Origin: DATGKG01 sp963783145
Lineage (GTDB): Bacteria; Desulfobacterota; Binatia; Binatales; Binataceae
Assembly: GCA_963783145.1 (NCBI GenBank)
Contig: CAWAMM010000010.1
Coordinates: 1-64,000, forward strand
Direction of reading: 5' to 3'
DNA length: 64,000 bases
Both the position numbers and the translations under genes were made by a program. This document shows, in pieces, positions 18,211 through 27,241 of this stretch (within the stretch, counting starts at the first letter, position 1; each line of letters starts with the position of its first letter). The notes under the pieces were generated by a model. It was given only the letters and a program-made list of their open reading frames with translations, was not told where the DNA came from and made no database searches.

Positions 18211-19140
18211 TCAACCCGCGGCCGCGGCAGTCACGCTCGGGCGCGACGGTTCTTTCTTGCGGATGAAGCTGCGACCACCATCGATGCCAATCGGCACGTC
18301 CCCGGCTAGCGTCACGCGCCGGAGGATGCGCGGCTGCTCGCCCCAGTCATTCACGGCGACATGCTGGGTGGCGCGATTGTCCCAGATCGCCACGTCCCCG
18401 GCCGTCCAGCGCCATCGCACAGTGTTCTCCAATCGGGTGACGTAGCCCTGGAGCAGCGAGAAAAGCTGCGCAGAATCGGAGGGCGGAAGGCCGACAAATT
18501 TTCGGACGAAGGCGCCTAACAGCAGGGTACGTTCGCCGGTCGCCGGATGCACCCGGACCACCGGATGTTCGGTTTCATAGACGGTGGAGGTGAAGAGTTC
18601 GAAATACTTCCGCAGCGATTGGTTAGTCGCTTTGACCGGGACGGAATAGTCGTAGGCATTGCTGTGAACCGCCCAAAGGTTGTTAGCAATTTCGCGAAGC
18701 TTGGCGGGCAGCGATTCGTACGCCGCCGCGGTGTTCGCCCACACCGTATCGCCACCGCGCTGCGGCACCACCAACGCGCGCAGTATCGATGCCTGCGGGT
18801 ACGCATCAACGAAGGTGACATCGGTATGCCATGCGGTAGCGCGATTGCCATGCGCCCCGTCGATATCGAGGACGGCCGCAGTTCCCTTCAGTGAAGGCAC
18901 AGTCGGATGCGGCACGAGTTCACCGAGCAGGCGCCCGAAGGCCTCCTGGGAAGATTCGTCGAGATGATTCTGGCCTTTGAAGAAGATGACTTTGTATTTG
19001 AACAGGGTCTGGCGAATGGCGTTGACGGTCGCGGAATCGAGCTCGCCCGAAAGCCGCACCCCGAGGACCTCGGCGCCGATGCGTCCCGCTAGCGGCCGCA
19101 CCTCGAGGTCCGAGACTTTTCCATTGCCATTTGAACTCAT
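18211..19140 (-). CDS. TauD/TfdA-family Fe(II)/2-oxoglutarate dioxygenase (2)
   Basis: The 309-residue enzyme has the iron triad His105 and Asp107 (TAWHTDVTF) and His260 (RATQHVAVND), with RRVTLAGD carrying the probable 2-oxoglutarate arginine. The N-terminal IGAEVLGVRLSGELD matches TauD. It is clearly diverged from the dioxygenase at 13.3 kb, so the two are likely to have different substrates. It is transcribed away from yezD and the sulfate transporter through a shared regulatory region with an operator-like palindrome. Expression under sulfur limitation is the natural prediction. Confidence 0.9.
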   Translation of the reverse strand: MSSNGNGKVSDLEVRPLAGRIGAEVLGVRLSGELDSATVNAIRQTLFKYKVIFFKGQNHLDESSQEAFGRLLGELVPHPTVPSLKGTAAVLDIDGAHGNRATAWHTDVTFVDAYPQASILRALVVPQRGGDTVWANTAAAYESLPAKLREIANNLWAVHSNAYDYSVPVKATNQSLRKYFELFTSTVYETEHPVVRVHPATGERTLLLGAFVRKFVGLPPSDSAQLFSLLQGYVTRLENTVRWRWTAGDVAIWDNRATQHVAVNDWGEQPRILRRVTLAGDVPIGIDGGRSFIRKKEPSRPSVTAAAAG

Positions 19141-19297
19141 AAAGTCGCTCCAAATTCGTCCGGGTTTCAGCTGTGGTTGTGCACGTCGTCGGGTGGGAAG
19201 AACACCAACGCCCGTACCTCGATGCTTTCCCGTGCCGGCGCGTCCGGCGGGCTCGACGGATCACCCGCAGAAGCCTGAACCACTGTATTCCTTTATC

Positions 19298-19340
19298 CTA
19301 GTAAATTGATTGATTTACATGGCTATTGGCCAACTGTCAA
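19298..19340 (-). promoter_or_regulatory. Predicted promoter and operator of the TauD-like (2) operon
   Basis: On the minus strand, TTGACA (19340-19335) and TAAATC (19317-19312) are 17 bp apart. The -35 is perfect and the -10 weak. The -10 overlaps the palindrome GTAAATTGATTGATTTAC (19301-19318; arms GTAAAT/ATTTAC). This is the first of two related sites in the divergent region. Confidence 0.5.
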
Positions 19341-19386
19341 GCGATGCGGCAGCTTTATCTTGGATGAAAAGCAATATCTGCTTTCC

Positions 19387-19429
19387 TTGACCAGCGCTCT
19401 AAGATAATCTAGTTTATCAATCGACTAAC
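19387..19429 (+). promoter_or_regulatory. Predicted promoter and operator of yezD-sulfate transporter operon
   Basis: TTGACC (19387-19392) and TAGTTT (19410-19415) are 17 bp apart. The -10 lies inside CTAGTTTATCAATCGACTAA (19409-19428). This matches the site at 19298-19318 at 13 of 21 positions (shared pattern CTAGTnnATnnATnGA) and is itself an imperfect palindrome (AGTT...AACT). A repressor bound here would block the promoter. Confidence 0.5.
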
Positions 19430-19520
19430 TTAATTTTTAGAGGAAAGCAAGTAAGCGCTCAAGAGCAGGGTGGTCCTTGCCATGCGCTACGGGGAAGGTC
19501 CAGTTCCTACAGGATTAAGC

Positions 19521-19733
19521 ATGACAACTCGAAGCGAAGCCTCCATCGCCAGGGCGGAAGGTGACCTTGGCAAAACCGACGACCTGACCCCGATTAGCGA
19601 AGTCGAGGCCGAGGTTCTCCGCGCGATTCGCAATATTCGCTACGGCTCGGTCGAAGTCACCATCCACGATTCGCGGGTGGTGCAGATCGAGCGCAAGGAG
19701 AAGCGCCGCTTCGGCCATCCCAACGCCAGATAG
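19521..19733 (+). CDS. yezD: YezD family (DUF2292) small protein
   Basis: The 70-residue protein contains the DUF2292 core: EVEAEVLRAIRNIRYGSVEV followed by TIHDSRVVQIERKEKRRF. YezD proteins are encoded beside sulfate/sulfonate transport genes in many bacteria, and their role is unknown. The ATG at 19521 is chosen over an upstream start at 19470 because the family core begins shortly after it. It is the first gene of the sulfate transporter operon. Confidence 0.85.
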   Translation: MTTRSEASIARAEGDLGKTDDLTPISEVEAEVLRAIRNIRYGSVEVTIHDSRVVQIERKEKRRFGHPNAR

Positions 19734-19832
19734 ACCATGCCTACCAGTTAGCTGGTGGCGACCGATGAAAACACTCAATTCAAAATCGACCGGATCACCG
19801 GAGGTCTCAATCGCAATGGGAGGGATCTTTTG

Positions 19833-20858
19833 ATGCTACGACCCCGGTTGACGGGCGGCGCGTCCGCGCTGGTCCTGATTGTCACTCTTTTGACTTCGGC
19901 GCTCCCGGCCGCCGCCAAAGACCTGACGCTACTGAATGCGTCCTACGATCCGACTCGCGAACTTTACCATGAGTTTAACGATGTCTTCGCGAAACATTGG
20001 AACCAGACCACCGGCGATACGCTCACGGTGCGCCAGAGCAATGGTGGATCGGGCGCCCAGGCCCGCGCCGTGATCGACGGTCTCGAGGCCGATGTAGTCA
20101 CGCTCGGCCTCGCCTACGACATCGATGTGATCGCGGACCAGGCCAAGCTGCTGCCCGAGGATTGGCAGTCACGCCTTCCCGACCATAGCACGCCCTATAC
20201 TTCCACTATCGTTTTCGTAGTGCGCAAGGGAAATCCCAAAGGCATCCACGACTGGCCCGATGTGGTGAAGCCGGGAGTTTCGGTGGTCACCCCGAATCCG
20301 AAAACTTCCGGTGGCGCGCGATGGAACTTCCTCGCCGCGTGGTCGTACGCGCTGAAGCAGCCCGGTGGCAGCGAGGCCAAGGCGAAAGACTTCGTCACCG
20401 CGCTTTACCAGAATGTTCCGGTGCTCGACACCGGCGCGCGCGGCTCGACGATTACGTTTTCGCAGCGCCAGGTCGGCGACGTTCTTCTCGCCTGGGAGGA
20501 CGAAGCCTTGATGCTCAGCAGCGATCCCAACAACCACGGCCAGTACGAGGTGATTTACCCATCGTCGAGTATCCAGGCGGAGCCGCCGGTCGCGGTGGTC
20601 GACAAGGTCGCCGCCAAGCACGGCACCACCAAGGTCGCGCAGGCGTATCTCGAATATCTCTACACCGCCGTGGGCCAGGAGATTATCGCGAAGCATCATT
20701 ATCGGCCGCGTTCCGCTGCCGTCGCGGCCAAGTATGCGAGCGCGTTTCCGAAGCTGACCGTTTATACCGTCGACGATCTGTTCGGTGGATGGCGTAAGAC
20801 CCAGCAGACCTATTTCGCCGACGGCGGGGTCTTCGATCAGATATATGCCAAAAAGTAG
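19833..20858 (+). CDS. Sulfate/thiosulfate ABC transporter, periplasmic binding protein
   Basis: The 341-residue protein has a signal peptide (MLRPRLTGGASALVLIVTLL, cut after AAA). The mature domain begins KDLTLLNASYDPTRELYHEF, the sulfate-binding-protein signature. Further family blocks are QSNGGSGAQARAVIDGLEAD, VTLGLAYDIDVIA, NPKTSGGARWNFLAAW and PPVAVVDKVAAKHGT. It captures sulfate or thiosulfate and passes it to CysT/CysW. The ATG at 19833 follows a GGGAGG ribosome site; the open frame upstream of it lacks signal features. Confidence 0.94.
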   Translation: MLRPRLTGGASALVLIVTLLTSALPAAAKDLTLLNASYDPTRELYHEFNDVFAKHWNQTTGDTLTVRQSNGGSGAQARAVIDGLEADVVTLGLAYDIDVIADQAKLLPEDWQSRLPDHSTPYTSTIVFVVRKGNPKGIHDWPDVVKPGVSVVTPNPKTSGGARWNFLAAWSYALKQPGGSEAKAKDFVTALYQNVPVLDTGARGSTITFSQRQVGDVLLAWEDEALMLSSDPNNHGQYEVIYPSSSIQAEPPVAVVDKVAAKHGTTKVAQAYLEYLYTAVGQEIIAKHHYRPRSAAVAAKYASAFPKLTVYTVDDLFGGWRKTQQTYFADGGVFDQIYAKK

Positions 20859-20887
20859 GACCGTGAAGATGGCGAGGCGGAGTTAGA

Positions 20888-21703
20888 ATGAACCGCACCG
20901 TTTTACCCGGATTCAAGCTGGCGATGGGGTACACTCTCGTGTACCTCTCGGTGCTGGTCCTGATTCCGCTCTCGACGCTGTTCTTCAAGTCGGCCGGCAT
21001 CGGATGGGCCGGCTTTTGGGCCGCCGCCACTTCGCCGCGCGTGATGGCCGCTTATCGGCTCAGTTTCAGCACTTCGATCATCGGCGCGCTCATCAATGTG
21101 GCATTCGGCACCTTGGTCGCGTGGACGTTGGTTCGTTATACTTTCCCGTTCAAATCCATTGTCGATGCGTTAGTTGACCTACCTTTCGCCCTGCCAACGT
21201 CGGTGGCTGGAATTACCTTGACCACCGTGTATGCCGAACATGGATGGATCGGGCGCTGGCTCGCCGATGTAGGCGTCAAAGCGGTATTTAACTCACTTGG
21301 AATCGTCATAGCACTCACGTTCGTAGGGCTACCGTTCGTGGTGCGCACGGTACAGCCGGTATTGGAGGACCTGGATGCCGAGCTCGAAGAAGCCGCGGCG
21401 ACCCTCGGTGCTTCACGGCTCAAGGTTTTCACCCGCGTGCTCGGCCCTGCCCTCCTGCCCGCCATCCTCACCGGCTTCGCCCTCGCGTTCGCCCGCGCGC
21501 TCGGCGAGTACGGCTCGGTGGTCTTCATTTCGGGCAATCTGCCGATGAAGACCGAGGTGGTGCCACTGCTCATCATGTCGAAGCTCGAGCAGTTCGATTA
21601 TCCAGGCGCCACTGCGATCGCAGTCGTGATGCTGATGGTCTCATTCACGATGATCCTCGGGATCAATCTCATCCAGCGCTGGACCGCGCGAAGGTTCGCA
21701 TAG
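20888..21703 (+). CDS. cysT: Sulfate ABC transporter permease CysT
   Basis: The 271-residue inner-membrane permease has six predicted membrane segments. It shows the CysT motif DLPFALPTSVAGITLTTVYA and the ATPase-coupling EAA loop ELEEAAATLGASRLKVFTRV-L-GPALLP. RALGEYGSVVFISGNLPMKT and LEQFDYPGATAIA are diagnostic of CysT against the related ModB and CysW. It lies 29 bp after the binding-protein gene and 9 bp before cysW. Confidence 0.96.
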   Translation: MNRTVLPGFKLAMGYTLVYLSVLVLIPLSTLFFKSAGIGWAGFWAAATSPRVMAAYRLSFSTSIIGALINVAFGTLVAWTLVRYTFPFKSIVDALVDLPFALPTSVAGITLTTVYAEHGWIGRWLADVGVKAVFNSLGIVIALTFVGLPFVVRTVQPVLEDLDAELEEAAATLGASRLKVFTRVLGPALLPAILTGFALAFARALGEYGSVVFISGNLPMKTEVVPLLIMSKLEQFDYPGATAIAVVMLMVSFTMILGINLIQRWTARRFA

Positions 21704-21712
21704 GTAGCCGCT

Positions 21713-22638
21713 ATGGCGATGGCCCCAACCACAACTCCGCAGCAGCTCACCCAACCCGGACGCAGGGTGCAGGCGGCGATCACCGAGCCGCGCTGGGTGC
21801 GGCTGCTTTTGACCGCGGTCGCGATCGGCTTCCTCGCGATGTTCCTCTTCATTCCGCTGGTGGCAGTATTCGTCAACGCGTTCTCGCTCGGCTACCGGGT
21901 CTTCTTCGGCGCGATTTCCGATCCCGATGCGCTCAGCGCGATTCGCCTCACCCTGCTGACGGCATCGATTGCGGTGCCCCTCAACATCGTCTTCGGACTT
22001 GCGGCGGCCTGGACCATCGCGAAGTTTGATTTTCGCGGCAAGAGCGCGTTGATGACGCTGATCGATCTTCCCTTCGCGGTCTCGCCGGTCATCTCGGGGC
22101 TAATCTTCGTCTTGCTGTTCGGCGCCGAAGGATGGCTGGGGCCATGGCTCGCGGCGCACGATCTCAAGATCATCTTCGCGGTTCCCGGGATCGTCATCAG
22201 CACCACCTTCGTGACTTTTCCATTCGTGGCGCGCGAACTGATTCCGGTGATGCAGGCCTACGGCAATGAGGAAGAAGAAGCCGCGATGGTGCTGGGCGCG
22301 AGCGGCTGGCAAATGTTCTTTCGCATCACGCTGCCCAACGTGAAGTGGGGACTGCTGTATGGAATCATCATCTGCAATGCGCGCGCGATGGGCGAGTTCG
22401 GTGCGGTCTCGGTGGTGTCGGGAAAAATCCGCGGACTCACCGCAACCATGCCGGTATACGTCGAACTGCTTTACAACGGATATGAATTCGCGGGCGCGTT
22501 TGCGATTGCTTCGCTGCTCACCTCGCTCGCGCTGGTAACGCTCGCGGCCAAGCGGATCCTGATCTACCGCTCCACGGTCGATTTGACCGGTCACCAACCG
22601 GAAACGCCCCTGACGGAGAACGTCGAGAAAATCGCCGC

Positions 22639-22642
<4 letters not shown>
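21713..22642 (+). CDS. cysW: Sulfate ABC transporter permease CysW
   Basis: The 309-residue inner-membrane permease is the partner of CysT. Motifs include DLPFAVSPVISGLIFVLLFG, FVTFPFVARELIPVMQAYG, the EAA loop EEEEAAMVLGASGWQMFFRI and NARAMGEFGAVSVVSGKIRG. The ATP-binding gene starts 4 bases before its stop (ATGA overlap), so the two are translationally coupled. Confidence 0.96.
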
Positions 22643-23715
<1,073 letters not shown>

Positions 23716-23878
23716 AAACAGCCTGGGCAAAACTGCGGGCGGCTGGGCGATAGCCAATGGGGGCAAGCTGCGCTTGATCGGGTGTCAGGGCGCGGCGTAA
23801 GTTCGGATGGCCACAACATACCAAGCGGCTGCAAGCCCGCGGTGCCACGTTTGGTATCTCTAATCAGGAGGCATGCTA

Positions 23879-25153
23879 ATGGACCGGCTAAGCGCAACGG
23901 AGAATGTCGCGGGGGCTACCAAGGGATTTTCCTCGACCTATGTGCCGCCCCTCCAACTCACCAAGGGGCAGTCGGCACCCATCGCGGCCAACGGCGGATT
24001 ATCCTACATGTCGTTCGATCGAGATGGTGATGCGGGAACTGCCGCGGCAACGCAGGCGGCGCTCGAAATAGTCGCCCAGGGCGGAGGGCAGGCGGTCATC
24101 GACATGCTCGACAGCGCGCCTCCCGGCCCGATCAAGACCCAATGGGGGATTGGGTTTCGTAACTACGCGGAGTGCCTGGAATATATTCGGGCTAACCACA
24201 TCGAGGCCCCGGAAGGCGGGGTGGCGGTTCCGATGCGCTACACCGTCCACGAGCAACCTTCCTACTCCATCGTCTCGTCCAACGCGCTGTGGAAAGATCC
24301 GGCGCGCGCGGCCGAGGCCAAAGCGCTGCGCAAGGAAGAGCAGGACATCGGGCGGCGCTGTCTCTATTTCCCGCAGGTGTTGCGCGACGCGCGACGAATC
24401 GGGGAGTACTACCCCGGTCTTTCGCCGAGCAGCGCCGCGTGCATGGACAAGCTTGGCGTTTCGCTGGGGCACTGCGAATCCAGGTGCTCGAACTTTTACG
24501 ACGCGGCGGAAGTGGAACGCGTATTCTATCCGGAGATGGAGAAGCTGCTGCTGGACTTCTTCCCAGGCGCGACCGATGCGCTGGTCTACAACCACGACGT
24601 GTTTGACAAGGACTATAAGGGTGACCGCACCGAGGACCAGGCCCACAAGAACCCGGGGGTGAACGCCAATTACGCCTACCTCGTACACAACGACCTGAAC
24701 GACAACAGCGGCCGCGTGCGCTGCCGCGAGCTGCTTACGAAGAATCTGCGGAACTTCGGGCGCGAACAGCATTACACGGAGGCGCAGGCCGACGCGAAGA
24801 TGTCGCGGCGGTTCGTGTCGATCAACCTCGCCAAGCCGATGGAGACCGTGCGCCAGAACCCCTTTGTGCTCTGCGCCTGGCCCTCCTTCGCCGACCAGGC
24901 GTACATCACCAACTACCGCGTCTATGACGACCGCGTGGGCGAGACCACCCGCTTCACCTACCGCCCAGGCCACGAGTGGTACTGGTTTCCCCAGCAGAAG
25001 CCGACCGAGGTCTCGATGCTGAAGTGCTACGACTCGGTCACCGACGGTTCGGTCTCGCGATGGTCGTTCCACGCAGCAACCGTCGACCCGACCGCGCCGG
25101 CCGACGCTCCCTGCCGCCGCAACGTAGTGGTCCGGGCGTTTCTTTTCTTCTAG
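23879..25153 (+). CDS. CmcJ/NvfI-family (AsaB-like) oxidoreductase
   Basis: The 424-residue soluble protein is related to the CmcJ / fungal AsaB-type hydroxylase and methylase family of secondary metabolism. Blocks supporting this are MRYTVHEQPSY, ALVYNHDVFD, YLVHNDLNDNSGRVRCRELL, FVSINLAKPMETVRQNPFVL and the C-terminal GHEWYWFPQQKPTEVSMLKC. These contain several histidines placed like a 2-oxoglutarate or iron site. The residues VHND and HAATVDP may form part of that site (inference). The start at 23879 is preferred over 23873 because AGGAGG is 7 bp from it. It lies 163 bp after cysA on the same strand, and its substrate is unknown. Confidence 0.75.
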   Translation: MDRLSATENVAGATKGFSSTYVPPLQLTKGQSAPIAANGGLSYMSFDRDGDAGTAAATQAALEIVAQGGGQAVIDMLDSAPPGPIKTQWGIGFRNYAECLEYIRANHIEAPEGGVAVPMRYTVHEQPSYSIVSSNALWKDPARAAEAKALRKEEQDIGRRCLYFPQVLRDARRIGEYYPGLSPSSAACMDKLGVSLGHCESRCSNFYDAAEVERVFYPEMEKLLLDFFPGATDALVYNHDVFDKDYKGDRTEDQAHKNPGVNANYAYLVHNDLNDNSGRVRCRELLTKNLRNFGREQHYTEAQADAKMSRRFVSINLAKPMETVRQNPFVLCAWPSFADQAYITNYRVYDDRVGETTRFTYRPGHEWYWFPQQKPTEVSMLKCYDSVTDGSVSRWSFHAATVDPTAPADAPCRRNVVVRAFLFF

Positions 25154-25299
25154 AGAGAAACTCAACTCGGAGGGGTCTCCAAGTGACCCCATCGAGGGAT
25201 CGGCAACCATCGGCGAGGGATCGCTGAGGCTGGTGGGTGCTTGCGGTCCCTCTTCGGCGTGTTAAATTTAGGTTACATGTCGCGTCCCATGAGGGAGCC

Positions 25300-25674
25300 G
25301 TGGTTTTCAGCGCTCACTCGCCATCATTTCTCGCCCATCGCACTGCCGCCTTCGCACGCGTAGCCGCCTGTCTCCTGGCGGTAATGATGCTGCTCTCTCT
25401 GCCGATGACACGTTCGCACACCTTCAGCACTCATTTTCGGTCTCCCGAAGTACGTCGATCGGTGGCGCGCCATACTGCCGTTTCCCCGATTCATGCGGAA
25501 GCGAAATTGCAGCTTGCGGCGTCCGAAATCGAACCAGTCCCGGCAATTCAAGCGCAGCCGCAAACTCCCCTGCGAAATCGTGAAGAAGTTGCGCGAGCTT
25601 CGATCATTGAAACACTTCATCGCATGAAGCTCGGACCACCTGGCGAAGCCGACTCCGAACCGCACCTCCAGTAA
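25300..25674 (+). CDS. Small exported protein of unrecognised family, paralogue A
   Basis: The 124-residue protein has an N-terminal hydrophobic segment (VAACLLAVMMLLSLP). The region after it starts HTFSTHFRSPEVRR and RHTAV, followed by a variable middle and a C-terminal ETLHRMKLGPPG. It matches the protein at 32749-33138 at the same three positions (membrane segment, HTF...HFR.PEVRR...RHTAV, LHR.KL.P.G), so the two are paralogues. The GTG at 25300 aligns the N-termini (about 42 versus 43 residues to HTF). An upstream GTG at 25237 would add 21 residues. I do not recognise the family; export is predicted from the hydrophobic segment. Confidence 0.6.
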   Translation: MVFSAHSPSFLAHRTAAFARVAACLLAVMMLLSLPMTRSHTFSTHFRSPEVRRSVARHTAVSPIHAEAKLQLAASEIEPVPAIQAQPQTPLRNREEVARASIIETLHRMKLGPPGEADSEPHLQ

Positions 25675-25759
25675 CCATTCGGGATTCCTCGCGGTGCCGA
25701 CGCCGATTGGCGCGGCATCGATACCGAATTTTCTTGATTACTCGAGAGGTTTAAAGGCT

Positions 25760-26317
25760 ATGGTTTCCAAACATCTTCATCGTCTCAGTCGTCCAGCATC
25801 GATGCTGATAGGTATCAGCGCTTTTGCCATGCTTACCGGATGCGGCCCAACCGCAATGAGATCCGGTCAGCAAACGACTCCCGCCAGCTCCATTCTCGCT
25901 GCCCAGGCTCCGGCTCACCTAATCACCCAGGTGCAGGAGGCCGAAGCATTGGATCAGGCCGGTCTCGACGATCTCACGATCGCATTGCCGCGGAGAGGGG
26001 ACTTCCTGGAACATCAGGCGAAGGCCCGCGACGTTATGATTGACCTGCAGCACGGGATTGCGGTCTCGCAGGACGAACTGAACTATGCCCTCGAGGTGCC
26101 GCCTCGACACCTTCAGCCCGAGCAAAGGACTGCGCTGGTGGAACAGCTAAAGAACGCGATTCACGAGGACGAACAGCGTGAACAAGGCGTAGTAGCGTTT
26201 GAGTCCGCGGTCTACTACGAAGATCCGGATGCGCCTTCGCAATTCGGCAGGTCAGGAGCAATTGGCGCAGAAAGAGGTACAAAACCTGGAAGCGGGAAAT
26301 CATGTCAGTTGGGATGA
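25760..26317 (+). CDS. Lipoprotein with frameshifted 3' end
   Basis: The predicted lipoprotein has a basic start, a hydrophobic stretch and a lipobox (FAMLTGC). The mature helical region contains DLQHGIAVSQDELNYALEVP followed by PRHL. The frame as given ends at 26317 with an uncharacteristic Ser/Gly-rich tail (SGAIGAERGTKPGSGKSC). Shifting one base near 26249 opens a frame that continues GQEQLAQKEVQNLEAGNHVS WDELQHALYVPPNPL and stops at 26357. Its end repeats the earlier DELNYALEVPP motif, so the native product probably runs to 26357. This may be a sequencing error, a recent lesion or frameshifting. The family is unknown. Confidence 0.6.
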   Translation: MVSKHLHRLSRPASMLIGISAFAMLTGCGPTAMRSGQQTTPASSILAAQAPAHLITQVQEAEALDQAGLDDLTIALPRRGDFLEHQAKARDVMIDLQHGIAVSQDELNYALEVPPRHLQPEQRTALVEQLKNAIHEDEQREQGVVAFESAVYYEDPDAPSQFGRSGAIGAERGTKPGSGKSCQLG

Positions 26318-26394
26318 ACTCCAGCATGCGCTCTATGTTCCGCCCAATCCGCTGTGAACTAACCTGACAGTCCCCAATCGGCGGGCGCGCACAT

Positions 26395-26425
26395 GGAGCC
26401 TATCGGTACGATAGGCTCCTTTCTT
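26395..26425 (+). terminator. Rho-independent terminator
   Basis: A perfect 11-bp stem, GGAGCCTATCG (26395-26405) pairing with CGATAGGCTCC (26409-26419), has a GTA loop and is followed by TTTCTT. It lies 38 bp after the frame-corrected lipoprotein stop. Confidence 0.85.
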
Positions 26426-26931
26426 CAGGGCGACGATTAACCAGCGCCATTATAAACAGCCATGCCCGCAAGCCGCGCGATCGCCATCCAGGCAAATTCC
26501 CGGTCTGCGCATACGTCTCATAAACGACGATTGAATGTCCCCGGTAGTATCAGATAGCCGCCGCTAAAGAGTTACCTCGAGACGAAGCGCGTGCTGAGGC
26601 ACCCAGTCTTAGGCTACGTCGTTCGCGAAAACCAACCACCTTTCTTCAACTCGCGGTCATGTGTAGATAACGCACCCGTAACATTTTTGTGCAACCTTCG
26701 GTGCCCGAGTGGGGAAGTGTACGGAAAGCGAGCCGGGATACGCGGGGGGAACCGATGCGTTCGGTTTCCCAGGTTCCTTCTTCGGGACCAAGGCGAGATC
26801 CGGTTCTCTTTAAGATTGAGTGATGCATTCAACACTCGCCGCGAACGCGAACTCTCTCGACGTGACGCTTCGAGGGTGCGGTCGTGGCGTCGGTAGGGTC
26901 TGGAAATTTCGAACAACGGAAGGATGACACT
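26426..26931 (+). other. Intergenic, 506 bp, no convincing gene
   Basis: Open frames on both strands (about 100 codons) overlap one another and show no ribosome site, recognisable motif or plausible start. The last 15 bp hold the GGAAGGA ribosome site of the next gene. A short G-rich run (GCGGGGGGAA near 26740) is the only eye-catching feature. It may hold the promoter of the lipoprotein-porin operon. Confidence 0.5.
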
Positions 26932-27210
26932 ATGAAAAGAACGAAACGGTTTAGTTCATGGCGGCTGATGCTGGTATCGGCGGCCATGATGGCGTCCACA
27001 GCCGGATGCGCAACCATCCAGAGCACGGTCTCGCCCGCCTGGACGCCGAGCCAGACCGCCGGCACTACGCAGGCCCCACGGGTCGAAGACTGCGCCATCG
27101 TCTCGATCTCGTCGCCCACCAGGTACGCGTGCAACGGCAAGGTCTACACCTCGTTCCAGCTCGCCAAACTGCGGATGGCCGAAGAGAAGAAATACGCGTC
27201 GGGCCAATAG
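26932..27210 (+). CDS. Small lipoprotein upstream of porin
   Basis: The 92-residue predicted lipoprotein begins MKRTKRFSSWRLMLVSAAMM and has the lipobox STAGC (Cys about residue 26). The mature part is short with two further cysteines (VEDCAIVSI, RYACNGKVYTSFQLA) that could form a disulfide, then a charged C-terminal helix. A GGAAGGA ribosome site precedes the ATG. It ends 31 bp before the porin-like gene on the same strand, so the two are probably cotranscribed. I do not recognise the family. Confidence 0.8.
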   Translation: MKRTKRFSSWRLMLVSAAMMASTAGCATIQSTVSPAWTPSQTAGTTQAPRVEDCAIVSISSPTRYACNGKVYTSFQLAKLRMAEEKKYASGQ

Positions 27211-27241
27211 CACAGCCGTCGAACACACAGGGAGGAGATCG

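Noticed and set aside
23999..25210. Long open frame on the minus strand (403 codons)
   Set aside because: It is antisense to the CmcJ-like gene, rich in Arg/Val/Gly in the way GC-rich shadow frames are, and shows no family motif.
25180..25260. GGGGTC/GACCCC stem after the CmcJ-like gene
   Set aside because: Short stem, no T tract; not distinct enough from chance in GC-rich DNA.
26591..26916. Overlapping 100-codon frames on both strands in the 26.4-26.9 kb gap
   Set aside because: They conflict with each other, lack ribosome sites and motifs, and neither matches the neighbouring codon use.
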